From: Streptomyces sp. NBC_00554
GTDB lineage: Bacteria > Actinomycetota > Actinomycetes > Streptomycetales > Streptomycetaceae
NCBI RefSeq assembly: GCF_041431135.1
Contig: NZ_CP107800.1
Location: forward strand, 26,411 to 90,410
DNA length: 64,000 nt
Direction: 5' to 3'
The notes under the pieces are model-generated. The model was not told the origin of the DNA. It made no database searches and was given only the letters and a program-made list of their open reading frames with translations. Position numbers and translations under genes: made by a program. This document shows, one piece after another, positions 25,671-34,148 of the stretch; positions within the stretch are counted from its first letter, which is position 1, and each line of letters starts with the position of its first letter.

Positions 25671-26565
25671 GGTCGATCGACGGCATCAGGTCCAGCCGGC
25701 TGCGCGCCTGGAACCGGTAGTACGACTGGAGCTTGTAGTACTCCTCGCCGGAGGACGTCATGGCCGCGTACACCATCTTGGGGTCGTCGCCGCCGTACGC
25801 GACGCTCCTGGCGAAGTGCTCGATCTTCGGGCCGAGTTGGGCGGGCAGGGCCAGCGGGTCGCGGGTCTTCACGCTGAAGGCGATGCGTTCGATCCTCAGG
25901 GAGTTCCAGCTCAGCGTGGCGTAGAAGCCGAAGGACTTCTCGCAGAACCTGAGCATCTGCCCGCTCGGGTCGGGCATGCCCGTGGCGCGGTGCATCGCCA
26001 GGATCTCCGACGGCCGGCGCAGGTGGTCGGGGAATCCGGTGAAGTACAGGTTGACGGTGCCGTTGCGGTAGTCGATCGCGACGACGTCCACCTTGTCGGC
26101 CAGGCCGCGGTCGGCGAAGAAGGCGAAGTTCTCGGCGAGGCTCGGCGGCATCGAGGGCAGGTCGCGCAGTTCGGCCAGGCTCTGGCCGGCGCCGCCGGGG
26201 AAGTACACCCAGATCTTGCGGAAGCCGCCGACGATCCCGAAGTCGATGCCGTAGCTGTCGATGGGGCAGTGCCGCTGGATGTCGGAGAGCAGGGTCTCCG
26301 CGGGGCGGCCGGTCTCCGTGATGAAGCCGTGGTCGCGGGCCCGGACGTAGGGGTCGATGTGCCGCGGGATGGTGAAGCGGCAGTCGAACTCCCCTTCGTT
26401 GTGGGCGTCGGTCGCCACCCGGAAGGCGATGACGGCCTGCCCGATGACGTCCTCGTACGCCTTGAGGACGGGCCAGACCTTCTCGCGCGAGCAGGCCACG
26501 CCGATGAGCCCCGCCGATTCCTCGACACCGGCGAAGAGGTCCGCCAGCTGCATGGTTTCCGACAT
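25651..26565 (-). CDS. ABBA-type aromatic prenyltransferase 1 (NphB/CloQ family)
   Basis: A 304-residue soluble prenyltransferase of the ABBA barrel fold, expected to attach a prenyl group from an allylic diphosphate to an aromatic ring. It aligns by eye with NphB from the N-terminal LIGVACSREKVWPVL through GEFDCRFTIP, GIVGGFRKIWVYFPGG, LPSMPPSLAENFAFFADRGL, and DYRNGTVNLYF to the C-terminal EEYYKLQSYYRF. Basic residues that bind diphosphate in NphB have counterparts in the GGFRK and SVKTRD segments. The ATG at 26565 follows GGAGGAAG. It sits between the polyprenyl synthase and P450 genes. It resembles the third enzyme (38150-39052) more than the second. Confidence 0.92.
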   Translation of the reverse strand: MSETMQLADLFAGVEESAGLIGVACSREKVWPVLKAYEDVIGQAVIAFRVATDAHNEGEFDCRFTIPRHIDPYVRARDHGFITETGRPAETLLSDIQRHCPIDSYGIDFGIVGGFRKIWVYFPGGAGQSLAELRDLPSMPPSLAENFAFFADRGLADKVDVVAIDYRNGTVNLYFTGFPDHLRRPSEILAMHRATGMPDPSGQMLRFCEKSFGFYATLSWNSLRIERIAFSVKTRDPLALPAQLGPKIEHFARSVAYGGDDPKMVYAAMTSSGEEYYKLQSYYRFQARSRLDLMPSIDHAADAA

Positions 26566-26594
26566 TCTTCCTCCAACTGCCGTACTGGGGCGGG

Positions 26595-27668
26595 TCACTT
26601 GTTCCGGTAGGCCACGCGCAGGGCCATGTTCGTCAGTTCGCCGCGCCACACCGGGTCCAGGGGCGCGTCGGCGAGGGCCGCGCAGCCCTGGTCGACGAGG
26701 CCGGCGATGTGGCGTTCGACGTCCTGGGGGACGCCGGTGTCCAGCAGGCGGCGGCGTATCTCCTCGGGGGTGTGTCCCGGCTCGGTGATGAGGTCGCGGA
26801 TGCGGGCGTCGCGCTGCATCGCCCAGCCCAGCAGCAGGGTCATCTTGTGCTGGCTGAAGTCGAGGCCGGCGGTCTTGCCGGTCTGCGCGGAGTCGCCGAA
26901 CGCGTCCAGCAGGTCGTCGCGGAGCTGGAACGCCTCGCCGACGGCCTCGCCGTACTGCGCGAGGGCGGGGGCGAGGTCGGCGCGGCCCGCCGCGCTCGCG
27001 CCGACGACCAGGGGGCGGTGGATGGTGTAGCGGCCGGACTTGATCAGGGCGATCAGCCGGGAGAGGCCAGGGTCGGCGGTGAACTCGGCGGCCGCGGCGA
27101 CGTCCATGTACTGGCCGATCATCACTTCGGAGCGCAGGTGGTGCCACTCGGCGAGCCCTCCGGAGGGGGCGTGGGACATCAGCTCGTCGGAGTAGACCAG
27201 CGCGAGGTCGCCGACGAGGAGGGCGACGCCCTCACCGAACCGGCGGGACTCGCCCTGCCAGCCGCGTGTGCGGTGCAGCGTGGAGTGCAGGAGGTGGACG
27301 GCGGGCCGGCCGCGCCGGGTGCGGGAGTCGTCCAGGACGTCGTCGTGGACGAGGGCGGAGATGTGCAGCAGTTCCAGGGCCGCGGCCGCGTCGACGATGC
27401 CGGGGGCGCCGGCCTCGCCGCCCGCGGCGAGGTAGCCGGTGAGGCAGTAGGCCGGGCGGATCAGCTTGCCGCCGGCGGTGACGAGGTCGGACAGCGCATC
27501 GATGGCGACGACCGCGTGTGAGTGCACCTCGGCGTAGCGGCCGCGTTCGGCCGCCAGGAAGGACTGCAGCCGGTGCTCGACGCGCTGGAGCAGGTCCTCG
27601 ACGGTCTGGTGCGCGGAGGCGGCCGGCTCCTGGCCGGTGGCGGCCCGGCGGGTCACTGCAGTGGTCAC
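26595..27668 (-). CDS. Polyprenyl (geranyl/farnesyl/geranylgeranyl) diphosphate synthase
   Basis: A 357-residue trans-prenyl diphosphate synthase. It has the first Asp-rich motif LVHDDVLDDSRTRRGRP and the second FQLRDDLLDAFGD, both needed for Mg2+ and diphosphate binding, and GGKLIRPAYCL near the N-terminus for IPP binding. It condenses IPP with DMAPP or longer allylic primers. The residues just before the first motif (SALVH) are small, which leans away from a strict GPP/FPP stop, but chain length cannot be settled by eye. The start is GTG 27668 with AAGGAG; an ATG seven bases upstream is in another frame. It heads the operon with prenyltransferase 1 and the P450, and would supply the donor. 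Confidence 0.92.
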   Translation of the reverse strand: MTTAVTRRAATGQEPAASAHQTVEDLLQRVEHRLQSFLAAERGRYAEVHSHAVVAIDALSDLVTAGGKLIRPAYCLTGYLAAGGEAGAPGIVDAAAALELLHISALVHDDVLDDSRTRRGRPAVHLLHSTLHRTRGWQGESRRFGEGVALLVGDLALVYSDELMSHAPSGGLAEWHHLRSEVMIGQYMDVAAAAEFTADPGLSRLIALIKSGRYTIHRPLVVGASAAGRADLAPALAQYGEAVGEAFQLRDDLLDAFGDSAQTGKTAGLDFSQHKMTLLLGWAMQRDARIRDLITEPGHTPEEIRRRLLDTGVPQDVERHIAGLVDQGCAALADAPLDPVWRGELTNMALRVAYRNK

Positions 27669-27782
27669 GACACATCTCCTTGGACGGGGCTTGTGTGCGC
27701 TGGAACGGAAACACGCAAAAGGCGGAGGGGGTGGCTGCGTCAGCGTGCGCGGCGCGAATGCAGCAGAGGTGGAGCCTGGTTG

Positions 27783-27811
27783 GAGCGGAAGCCGAGCGGA
27801 ACGCCAGCGAA
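27783..27811 (-). promoter_or_regulatory. SARP-like direct repeats facing the polyprenyl synthase gene
   Basis: GAGCGGA at 27783-27789 and 27794-27800, followed by CAGCGAA at 27805-27811, give three heptamers at exact 11-bp spacing. Read leftward they are TCCGCTC-type units. SARP regulators are known to bind heptamer direct repeats with 11-bp period just upstream of the -10 element. Confidence 0.55.
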
Positions 27812-27850
27812 CAGGCGGGGAAAAAAAACCGGCCGGGGGTTCCCGAACGG

Positions 27851-27868
27851 TCGCCAAGTCATCGCCAA
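27851..27868 (+). promoter_or_regulatory. SARP-like direct repeat facing prenyltransferase 2
   Basis: TCGCCAA occurs at 27851-27857 and again at 27862-27868, an exact 11-bp period with a 4-bp spacer, about 60 bases upstream of the prenyltransferase 2 start at 27929. This is the classic SARP box arrangement, and a SARP gene lies at 31467-32705. Confidence 0.6.
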
Positions 27869-27928
27869 GCGGGGTGAGCGAGGGTGGTGGCGCATGCCGC
27901 ACATACAGGCTGACCCTTGGAGGAGCTC

Positions 27929-28840
27929 ATGCCAGGACCCGCTGGATTGGATAAGGTCTATTCGGCGGTTGAGGAAACGGCCCGGCTGCTGGACGTGCCC
28001 TGTTCGCCCGGCCGGCTCTCCCCCGTTCTGAAGGCATTCGGGGACGAACTCCCCGGATCCCACATCGTTTTCAGCATGGCGGCCGGCGAACGCCATCGCG
28101 GGGAGCTCGACTTCGACTTCTCGGTGACCCCCAGGAACGCGGATCCCTATGCCTCCGCGCTGGCGAACGGTCTCATCGAGAAGACGGACCACCCCGTCGG
28201 CTCACTGCTGGCCCAGATCCAGGCGCGCTGCGCGATCGCGAGTTACGGCGTCGAGTACGGCATCATCGGCGGCTTCAAGAAGTCCTACGCGTTCTTCCCG
28301 CTCGACGACTTCCCGCCGCTGGAGAAGTTCGCCGGCATCCCGTCCATGCCGCCCGGCCTTGCCGGGCATGTGAGCCTGCTGACGGGCCTCGGCCTGGACG
28401 ACAAGGTGTCGGCCATCGGCGTCAACTACCGGAAGAACACGCTGAACGTGTACCTCGCCGCGGCAGCGGTGGAGACGGACACCAAGCTCTCGCTGCTGCG
28501 CGCGTTCGGGTTCCCGGAGCCGGACGCCCAGGTCGCGGAGTTCATCAGGCGATCGTTCTCCATGTACCCCACCTTCAACTGGGACTCCTCGGCCGTCGAG
28601 CGCATCTGCTTCTCCGTGAAGACCCAGGACCCGGGGGAGCTTCCCGCTCCCTTCGACCCGGAGATCGAGAAGTTCGCGCGTGACGTGCCCCATGTGTACG
28701 CCGGCGGCCGCGAGTTCGTCTCCGCCGTCGCGCTGGCACCGTCCGGCAAGGCGTACTACAAGCTCGCCGCCTACTACCAGAAGGCGCAGGAGTCGTCGAA
28801 CGCCGCCTTTGCCGCCAACCGGGACGACGGCGCGTCATAA
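27929..28840 (+). CDS. ABBA-type aromatic prenyltransferase 2 (NphB family)
   Basis: A 303-residue NphB-type prenyltransferase. Recognisable segments in order are VYSAVEETARLLDVPCSPGRLSP (split here for length), ELDFDFSVTP, GIIGGFKKSYAFFP, IPSMPPGLAGH, VNYRKNTLNVYL, FSMYPTFNWDSS and KAYYKLAAYY. GGFKK holds the Lys that contacts the donor diphosphate in NphB. It reads rightward, divergent from the polyprenyl synthase operon. The ATG at 27929 follows TTGGAGGAG; an in-frame TTG upstream at 27917 is part of that ribosome site. Among the three ABBA enzymes in the window it looks closest to NphB by eye. Confidence 0.92.
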   Translation: MPGPAGLDKVYSAVEETARLLDVPCSPGRLSPVLKAFGDELPGSHIVFSMAAGERHRGELDFDFSVTPRNADPYASALANGLIEKTDHPVGSLLAQIQARCAIASYGVEYGIIGGFKKSYAFFPLDDFPPLEKFAGIPSMPPGLAGHVSLLTGLGLDDKVSAIGVNYRKNTLNVYLAAAAVETDTKLSLLRAFGFPEPDAQVAEFIRRSFSMYPTFNWDSSAVERICFSVKTQDPGELPAPFDPEIEKFARDVPHVYAGGREFVSAVALAPSGKAYYKLAAYYQKAQESSNAAFAANRDDGAS

Positions 28841-29014
28841 GCCGGCCGCCGTCACCAAGTCCGCCGGACATCCCCGGCAGACATCTGCGTCGCAGGGTCT
28901 GCGGCTGTGGCGCCGGCGGGCGCCGAGCCCGCGTCAAGTGCCCATCGAGTCGGCTGCAAGCGGGACGGGCGACCATTCCGCGAAAGCCACGGTTTCCACC
29001 TGGAGGGTAAGGAC

Positions 29015-29482
29015 ATGTCCACAGCAACCGAAGTGGAAGAAGCGTCGGCCATCATCACCGCGTACGGGCAGGCATTCGCGAAGGCCGGCGCGGCGGCATA
29101 CAACGGGCCGCGCGAGAAGCTCGCCGAGAACATCGTCCGGCTCACCCTGGAATTCTTCGAGGACTCCGAGTGGCAGCCGCAGCTCCTCCAGGCCCTGCGC
29201 ACCGCGACCTCCGACAAAGAGGGCGCGGAACCGATGCGCAACCTGTTCTCCGCCCAGGTCTTCGCACAGGCGGGCGTCGCACTCGAAGAGGACCCGCTGA
29301 GCATCGACGGGCTCGCGGGCAAGCTCAGCATCAAGGCGATCCACATCAACGCGTCGGCCGCCCAGCTCTGGGGCGTGTTCCTGATGCGTTACGTCCTGGG
29401 CGTGGAGCCGATCGCGTCGGCCTCCGTGGACGAGATCGTCGAACTCCTCGCGCCCACGATCGAGCGCTACATCGTCGGCTAG
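29015..29482 (+). CDS. Stand-alone TetR-type C-terminal ligand domain (no HTH)
   Basis: A 155-residue protein matching the C-terminal half of TetR-family regulators (TetR_C_16-like). Typical segments are ALRTATSDKEGAEPMRNLF, AAQLWGVFLMRYVLGVEP and DEIVELLAPTIERYIVG. A TetR protein of this type is about 190-200 residues with an N-terminal HTH of ~45; that part is absent. The ATG at 29015 has TGGAGGGTAAGG upstream. The in-frame sequence before it shows no HTH, so this is not just a late start call. It lies between prenyltransferase 2 and an exporter, where an ordinary TetR repressor would be expected. It could bind ligand, sequester a full TetR by heterodimerising, or have been recruited as an enzyme-like fold. 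Confidence 0.75.
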   Translation: MSTATEVEEASAIITAYGQAFAKAGAAAYNGPREKLAENIVRLTLEFFEDSEWQPQLLQALRTATSDKEGAEPMRNLFSAQVFAQAGVALEEDPLSIDGLAGKLSIKAIHINASAAQLWGVFLMRYVLGVEPIASASVDEIVELLAPTIERYIVG

Positions 29483-29559
29483 CAAAAAGACACCGGCCGA
29501 CGGCAGAACCAGCGGAAGGAACCGTCCAGCCCCGGATCCCTGGGAGGACCACCAACGTC

Positions 29560-31110
29560 ATGAGTATTCTCAAAGATTCACCCGACCAGGCCGGCGGCCA
29601 CACCGCCGGCGACCCCCGGCGCTGGAAAGCGCTGGCTGTACTCACCGCGGTGCAGTTCATGCTCATGCTGGACGTCACCGTGGTGAACATCGCGCTCCCC
29701 AACATCCAGAGCGACCTCGGCTTCTCCACCGAGGGCCTGGCCTGGGTGGTCAACGGCTATCTGCTGATGGCCGCCGGATTCCTGCTGCTGGGCGGGCGTG
29801 TTGCCGACCTGCTCGGCCGCCGCAGGGTCTTCGTGGCAGGCGTCCTGCTCTTCGGCGTCTCCTCGGTCATGTGCGGCGCCGCGAACACCTCCGGTCTGCT
29901 GGTCGCCGGCCGGTTCCTCCAGGGATTCGGCGAGGCGCTCGCCGCGCCGGCCGCGCTCGGTCTCATCGCCGTGCTGTTCACCGACCCCAAGGAGCGGGCG
30001 AAGGCCCTGGGGATCTGGGGCGGGCTGGCGGCCCTCGGCGGGGCGGTCGGCTCGGTCGTCGGCGGACTGGTGACCGACTTCATCGACTGGCGCTGGGTCT
30101 TCTACATCAACATCCCCATCGTGGTGCTGGCACTGGTGGTGATTCCGCGCCTGATGCCGGAGAGCCGGATGGCCCGCCTTCAGGGCCAGCGGCTGGACCT
30201 GCTCGGGGCGCTCACGACCACCGCCGGCCTGGTGGGGATCGTGTACGGCCTGCTGGAGGCGGCCGACAATTCGTGGGGCTCCTCGCAGGTGCTGCTGCCG
30301 CTGCTGGGCGGAATCGCCGCGCTGGTCTTCACGGCCGTGTGGGAGTCGCGGGTGCCCGAACCGATGATCCCGCTCCGGTTCTTCCGGAACCGCACGCGGG
30401 TGACGAGCAACGTCGTGAGCATGATGTCGTTCGCGTCGTTCTACACCTACGCCTTCGTGGCCACCCTGTACCTCCAGCAGGTGCTGCACTACTCGCCGAT
30501 GGAGACGGGCCTGGCCTACATTCCGCTCACCATCGCGACGGGCCTGGGCATGGGCGTGTCCACCGCGCTGATGCCCCGCATCGGCGTCAAGCCCATCGTG
30601 GTCATCGCCTTCTTCGGCGCCGCCCTGGGCCAGTTCATCGCCGCCAACGGCTTCGCCCCCGACGCCAGTTACCTCGGCGGGGTCATGCCCGGTCTCGTCG
30701 TGTTCGCGCTCTTCAACGGCATGGGCTTCCCCGTCCTGATCAACGGCGGACTGCACGAGGTCACCGGGCAGGACGCGGGACTGGCCTCCGGTGTGCAGAC
30801 CTCGATGCAGCAGATCGGCGCGGCGCTCGGCCTCGCCACCCTGGTGCCCATCGCCCTGCGCTACGTCAACGACCACGCGGCGGAGGGCAACCTCCCGGCG
30901 GTCGCCTCCGACGGATTCGCCCTGGCGCTGCACGTCGCCGCGGGCGTACTGGCCGCCGCGGGTCTCATCGCCCTGTTCCTGCTCGGGAAGGTGAGCGCCG
31001 AGAAGCGGGACGCGCACGCGGAGGCCGCCGGCGTACTGGCGGAAGTACCCGACCCCTCCCCCGTTCCGGCGCCCGCTGCAGTGCCCGCCCCCGAGGCCGC
31101 CAAGGCATGA
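29560..31110 (+). CDS. MFS drug exporter, DHA2 family
   Basis: A 516-residue 14-helix exporter. TM1 has LMLDVTVVNIALPNI (motif D1), then GGRVADLLGRRRVF (motif A) and a TM5 glycine-rich motif C (LGGAVGSVVGGLVTD). The C-terminal tail is Ala/Pro/Glu-rich. The start is ATG 29560 with TGGGAGGACC upstream. It follows prenyltransferase 2 and the TetR-like ligand domain in one rightward unit, so it probably exports the prenylated compound made there. Distinct from the other DHA2 exporter at 1141-2778. Confidence 0.9.
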   Translation: MSILKDSPDQAGGHTAGDPRRWKALAVLTAVQFMLMLDVTVVNIALPNIQSDLGFSTEGLAWVVNGYLLMAAGFLLLGGRVADLLGRRRVFVAGVLLFGVSSVMCGAANTSGLLVAGRFLQGFGEALAAPAALGLIAVLFTDPKERAKALGIWGGLAALGGAVGSVVGGLVTDFIDWRWVFYINIPIVVLALVVIPRLMPESRMARLQGQRLDLLGALTTTAGLVGIVYGLLEAADNSWGSSQVLLPLLGGIAALVFTAVWESRVPEPMIPLRFFRNRTRVTSNVVSMMSFASFYTYAFVATLYLQQVLHYSPMETGLAYIPLTIATGLGMGVSTALMPRIGVKPIVVIAFFGAALGQFIAANGFAPDASYLGGVMPGLVVFALFNGMGFPVLINGGLHEVTGQDAGLASGVQTSMQQIGAALGLATLVPIALRYVNDHAAEGNLPAVASDGFALALHVAAGVLAAAGLIALFLLGKVSAEKRDAHAEAAGVLAEVPDPSPVPAPAAVPAPEAAKA

Positions 31111-31466
31111 CCGGCGGCTGACCCCCACAGCACGTCGGCGCACCATCCCTGGATCGGGTCCGGGGGTGGTGCGTTGTGCTGTCCCCGCCGCCCCGGGACG
31201 CTCGCTGTCGTCATGGCTGAGACGGCCGGCGGCGCGGCAATGAGACAACGGGGAAGGGAGGAAGGGGGGAAGGGGAAGCCGGTGGGTGGCCTCGGGCCAT
31301 CGCGGATCGCGTCGGGATCGAGGCGCTGCGCGGTGAGTTCACCGGCGGGGGCGGGCAGTTCGCCGAGGGTTGCGATGTCCGGTACGAGGCTTCTCGCCGC
31401 CGGACGGGTTCCCCGCCCGGCCGGGCTGCGGATGCGTGGCCCGGTGCGGGGGTGCGCCGCGTACGG
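31111..31466. terminator. Terminator hairpin between convergent exporter and SARP genes
   Basis: ACAGCAC at 31127-31133 pairs with GTGCTGT at 31176-31182, and an inner CGCACCA/TGGTGCG stem extends it. This lies just after the exporter stop (31110). The rest of the 356-bp gap up to the SARP stop (31467) shows nothing coding. Confidence 0.55.
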
Positions 31467-32705
31467 CTACAGCTCGGCCGGCAGGGGTGCGCGGAGGAAG
31501 TCGCCCCGCGGCAGCAGCCCGTGAGGGGGCGGTTGGCGGCGGGCGCTCCAGTGCGGTCCGCGCTGGTCCGGCACGGTCGCGGGGCGCCGGGCGGGCTTCG
31601 TGGCCGGCCGGGGATGCGGTCGCCAGTCCAGGGAGGGCGCGTGGTTGAGTATCTGCTCCTCCAGCAGTTGCAGCGCCGGCCGCGGATCGATCCCCAACTC
31701 CTGTGCCAGCCGCCGCTGGTTGGTACGCAGCACCGCCAGCGCGTCGACCTGCCGGCCGGCCCGGTACAGGGCCAGGCCCAGCAGTTCGCAGCCGTATTCA
31801 CGCAAGGGATGGTCCTGGACGAAGGCCTCCAGTTCGGCCACCGCGATCTCGTGGGCGCCGGCCGCGAGCAGGGCCGCGCAGCGCCCCTCGACCACCGACA
31901 GCCGCAGCTCCTCCAGCCGTGCCACGTCCGGCCGCACATAGGCGGTGTCCGCGACCTCGGCGTAGGCCGGCCCGCGCCACAGCGCCAGCGCCCCCTCGAA
32001 CTCGTGGACCGCGCTGTGCGGATCGCCCCGGTCCAGCGCCTGCCAGCCGGCGACGGCCCGTTCGCTGAAGCGGTGTACGTCGACCTCGACGGCCCGGCTG
32101 TCGAGCAGATAGCCGCGTCCGCAGGTGCGCAGCACCGTCGGCTGTGTCCGGGGCGCGCGGCCGGGCTCCAGCACCCGCCGCAGATTGGCGACATAGGCGT
32201 GGAGCGAGGAGAGGGCCGCGGGCGGCGGGGGTCCGGTCCACAGCTCCTCGACGATCACGTCGAAGGCGACCGGCCGGCCCACCTTGCTGACCAGCAGCGC
32301 CAGCAGGGCGCGCTGCTTGGGCGCCCCCAGGCCGACGAGGCGGCCGCCGACGGCGGCCTCGATCGGGCCCAGGGCGCGGAACGCGACCGGGGGGCGCGGT
32401 GCGGGCAGCTGCGGCGGCCGCTCCGTGGCCCGCCGGGCGTCCTCCGCTCGCCCGGGTGCCGCGGTCGCATGGTTCCGGCCGGCGGGTGCGACGCCCTTGG
32501 TGACGCCGTTCGTGACGCCGATTCCCGCGGCCGCCCGGCCGGGCGCCGCGATTCCGGGATCGGGTTCGAATTCTCCGTCCACGTATTTCCGCAGCGCCTT
32601 GTTGGTGCGGCGAAGTTCTTGGACTTCGCGTTCCAGCTCCGCGATGCGCCACGCATCCGGAGTGCCGGGGCTCGCGATTCCGGCGCCCACCCTCTCGTTC
32701 GCCAT
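31467..32705 (-). CDS. SARP-family activator with a transposase-like coiled-coil N-terminus
   Basis: A 412-residue Streptomyces antibiotic regulatory protein. A winged-helix domain (FRALGPIEAAVGGRLVGLGA, then RALLALLVSKVGRPV) is followed by the bacterial transcriptional activation domain (DVHRFSERAVAGWQAL through LALYRAGRQVDALAVL). Before these lies an unusual ~100-residue extension whose segment AWRIAELEREVQELRRTNK resembles the leucine-zipper part of IS3-family OrfA transposases. The ATG at 32705 follows GGAGAG. SARPs activate clusters through 11-bp-period heptamer repeats, and such repeats sit at 27783-27868. An IS605-type element is inserted about 40-50 bases upstream, so native promoter control may be changed. 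Confidence 0.88.
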   Translation of the reverse strand: MANERVGAGIASPGTPDAWRIAELEREVQELRRTNKALRKYVDGEFEPDPGIAAPGRAAAGIGVTNGVTKGVAPAGRNHATAAPGRAEDARRATERPPQLPAPRPPVAFRALGPIEAAVGGRLVGLGAPKQRALLALLVSKVGRPVAFDVIVEELWTGPPPPAALSSLHAYVANLRRVLEPGRAPRTQPTVLRTCGRGYLLDSRAVEVDVHRFSERAVAGWQALDRGDPHSAVHEFEGALALWRGPAYAEVADTAYVRPDVARLEELRLSVVEGRCAALLAAGAHEIAVAELEAFVQDHPLREYGCELLGLALYRAGRQVDALAVLRTNQRRLAQELGIDPRPALQLLEEQILNHAPSLDWRPHPRPATKPARRPATVPDQRGPHWSARRQPPPHGLLPRGDFLRAPLPAEL

Positions 32706-32765
32706 CCGTGAACTCTCCATTTCCACGGGCGCATTTCACCTGTCTTGACATCCTCCCCCTCCTTC

Positions 32766-34055
32766 TTAGAAGAGGGGGATTCCAACCCAGCTGGGTTGAG
32801 GTTCACGGGCACTCGAACGGCCGGTGGCCGCTGTCACCCCTCCGGTACCGGCTGAGCTCCGGGGGCGAGGAATCCCGCCCTGTCCTACCGCGACATTCAT
32901 TGCTGCGTTCTCATCCGCGTTGCAGGTGAAGCCGCACGATGAACAGACGAACTCGGCTTGGCTCTTGCGCGAGTTCTTGTCGATCCATCCGCAGGCGCTG
33001 CATCGCAGGGAGGTGTACGGGGCAGGTACGTCTTCGACCCGGCCGGGAGCCTTGTGCTCGGTGCGCCGGCGGAGCAGGCCCCACCCCTGGGCGAGGATCG
33101 CCCGGTTCAGCCCAGCCTTCTGCCGGACCTTCTTGCCGGGCTTCTCGACCGTCTCCTTGGCCGAGCGGGTCATGTTCTTGATGTTCAGCTTCTCGAACCG
33201 CACGAGGTCATAGGTGCGGGCGAGCATGGTGCTGGTCTTCTCGCACCAGTCCTTGCGCCGGTCTGCCTCACACGCCTTGAGCTGGGCAATCCTCGCGTAC
33301 TCGGCGGTCTTGCGCTCGCTGCCCTTGGGTGCGCGGGCGGCTCGGCGCTGGTGCTTGCGGATCTGGGCCCGCTCCTTGACGGTGAGCTGCGGGCAGTTCA
33401 GCATCCGGCCGTCCGACAGGGCGGCAGTGATCTTCACGCCCCGGTCGATACCGATGACCTCACCCGTACCGGGCGCAGTGACCGGCTCGGGGATGACCGC
33501 GAACGCGATGTGCCACTGGCCGTTCCGATACGTGACCCGGAACGTCTTCGCCTCGGGCAGCCCGGTTCGGGTGAGACGGAACCGGACCCAACCACATCCG
33601 GGCACCTTGGCCTGCGCCCACCGGCGATTCAGTTTCTGCACCACCACGGACCGGCCCATCACCTGCTTGCCGGTCTTCGCGTTCAGCTTTGGCGTACCGT
33701 CCGGCTCCGACTCCGGCACGCGATCGGTACCGATGACGCGGAACCCCTCATGCCGGTACTTCTTGCGCCAGGTCGGCTCACCGAACCCGGACGTGAATAT
33801 TGCGGCCTTGGCCTTGGCGAAGTCCTTCAATGCCTGCTGCTGCACGTCGGCGTTCCCGGACCGCAGCCAATCGCTGTCACGCCGGGCCTCGGTGAGCTGA
33901 CGGCACTGCTCGGCGAAACCGGGCGCGGCCTTGCGGCCCTTGTACCAGTGCGCATGCTGCTCGACCGCAAGATTCCACACGTACCGGGCGTGCGCGCAGT
34001 GCAAGAGCATCTGCTCTCCCTGCGCACATGTCGGGTACATACGGAACCTCGCCAC
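32766..34055 (-). CDS. tnpB: TnpB RNA-guided nuclease of IS605/IS1341 type
   Basis: A 429-residue TnpB. The N-terminal VARFRMYPTCAQGEQMLL matches the family start. The RuvC-like catalytic residues are all visible: Asp in GIDRGVK, Glu in RFEKLNIKNMTR, Asp in NADENAAMN. The zinc ribbon is CSACGW and CSSCGF. Length and motifs suggest an intact nuclease, which in characterised relatives is guided by an RNA transcribed from its own 3' end. The GTG at 34055 was chosen because it gives the normal N-terminus; upstream in-frame sequence belongs to a divergent ribbon-helix-helix remnant. The stop codon lies in the loop of the terminal hairpin. Confidence 0.88.
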   Translation of the reverse strand: MARFRMYPTCAQGEQMLLHCAHARYVWNLAVEQHAHWYKGRKAAPGFAEQCRQLTEARRDSDWLRSGNADVQQQALKDFAKAKAAIFTSGFGEPTWRKKYRHEGFRVIGTDRVPESEPDGTPKLNAKTGKQVMGRSVVVQKLNRRWAQAKVPGCGWVRFRLTRTGLPEAKTFRVTYRNGQWHIAFAVIPEPVTAPGTGEVIGIDRGVKITAALSDGRMLNCPQLTVKERAQIRKHQRRAARAPKGSERKTAEYARIAQLKACEADRRKDWCEKTSTMLARTYDLVRFEKLNIKNMTRSAKETVEKPGKKVRQKAGLNRAILAQGWGLLRRRTEHKAPGRVEDVPAPYTSLRCSACGWIDKNSRKSQAEFVCSSCGFTCNADENAAMNVAVGQGGIPRPRSSAGTGGVTAATGRSSAREPQPSWVGIPLF

Positions 34056-34064
34056 GGGTCGATT

Positions 34065-34148
34065 ATGTCTATGGTCAACTTCAATCCTCGACTCCCCGAC
34101 GATCTGCACGAAGCCATCAAGGCCGCGGCGGTTCGTGAGGGACGCTCC
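34065..34148 (+). pseudogene. Remnant of an Arc-type ribbon-helix-helix protein
   Basis: Divergent from tnpB, 10 bases from its start, a frame opens with MSMVNFNPRLPDDLHEAIKA and continues AAVREGRS, which is the start of an Arc/HicB-like ribbon-helix-helix DNA-binding domain. After 28 residues the homology ends and the frame runs into non-protein sequence; the second helix is absent. It may be a truncated gene interrupted by the element end. Confidence 0.5.
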
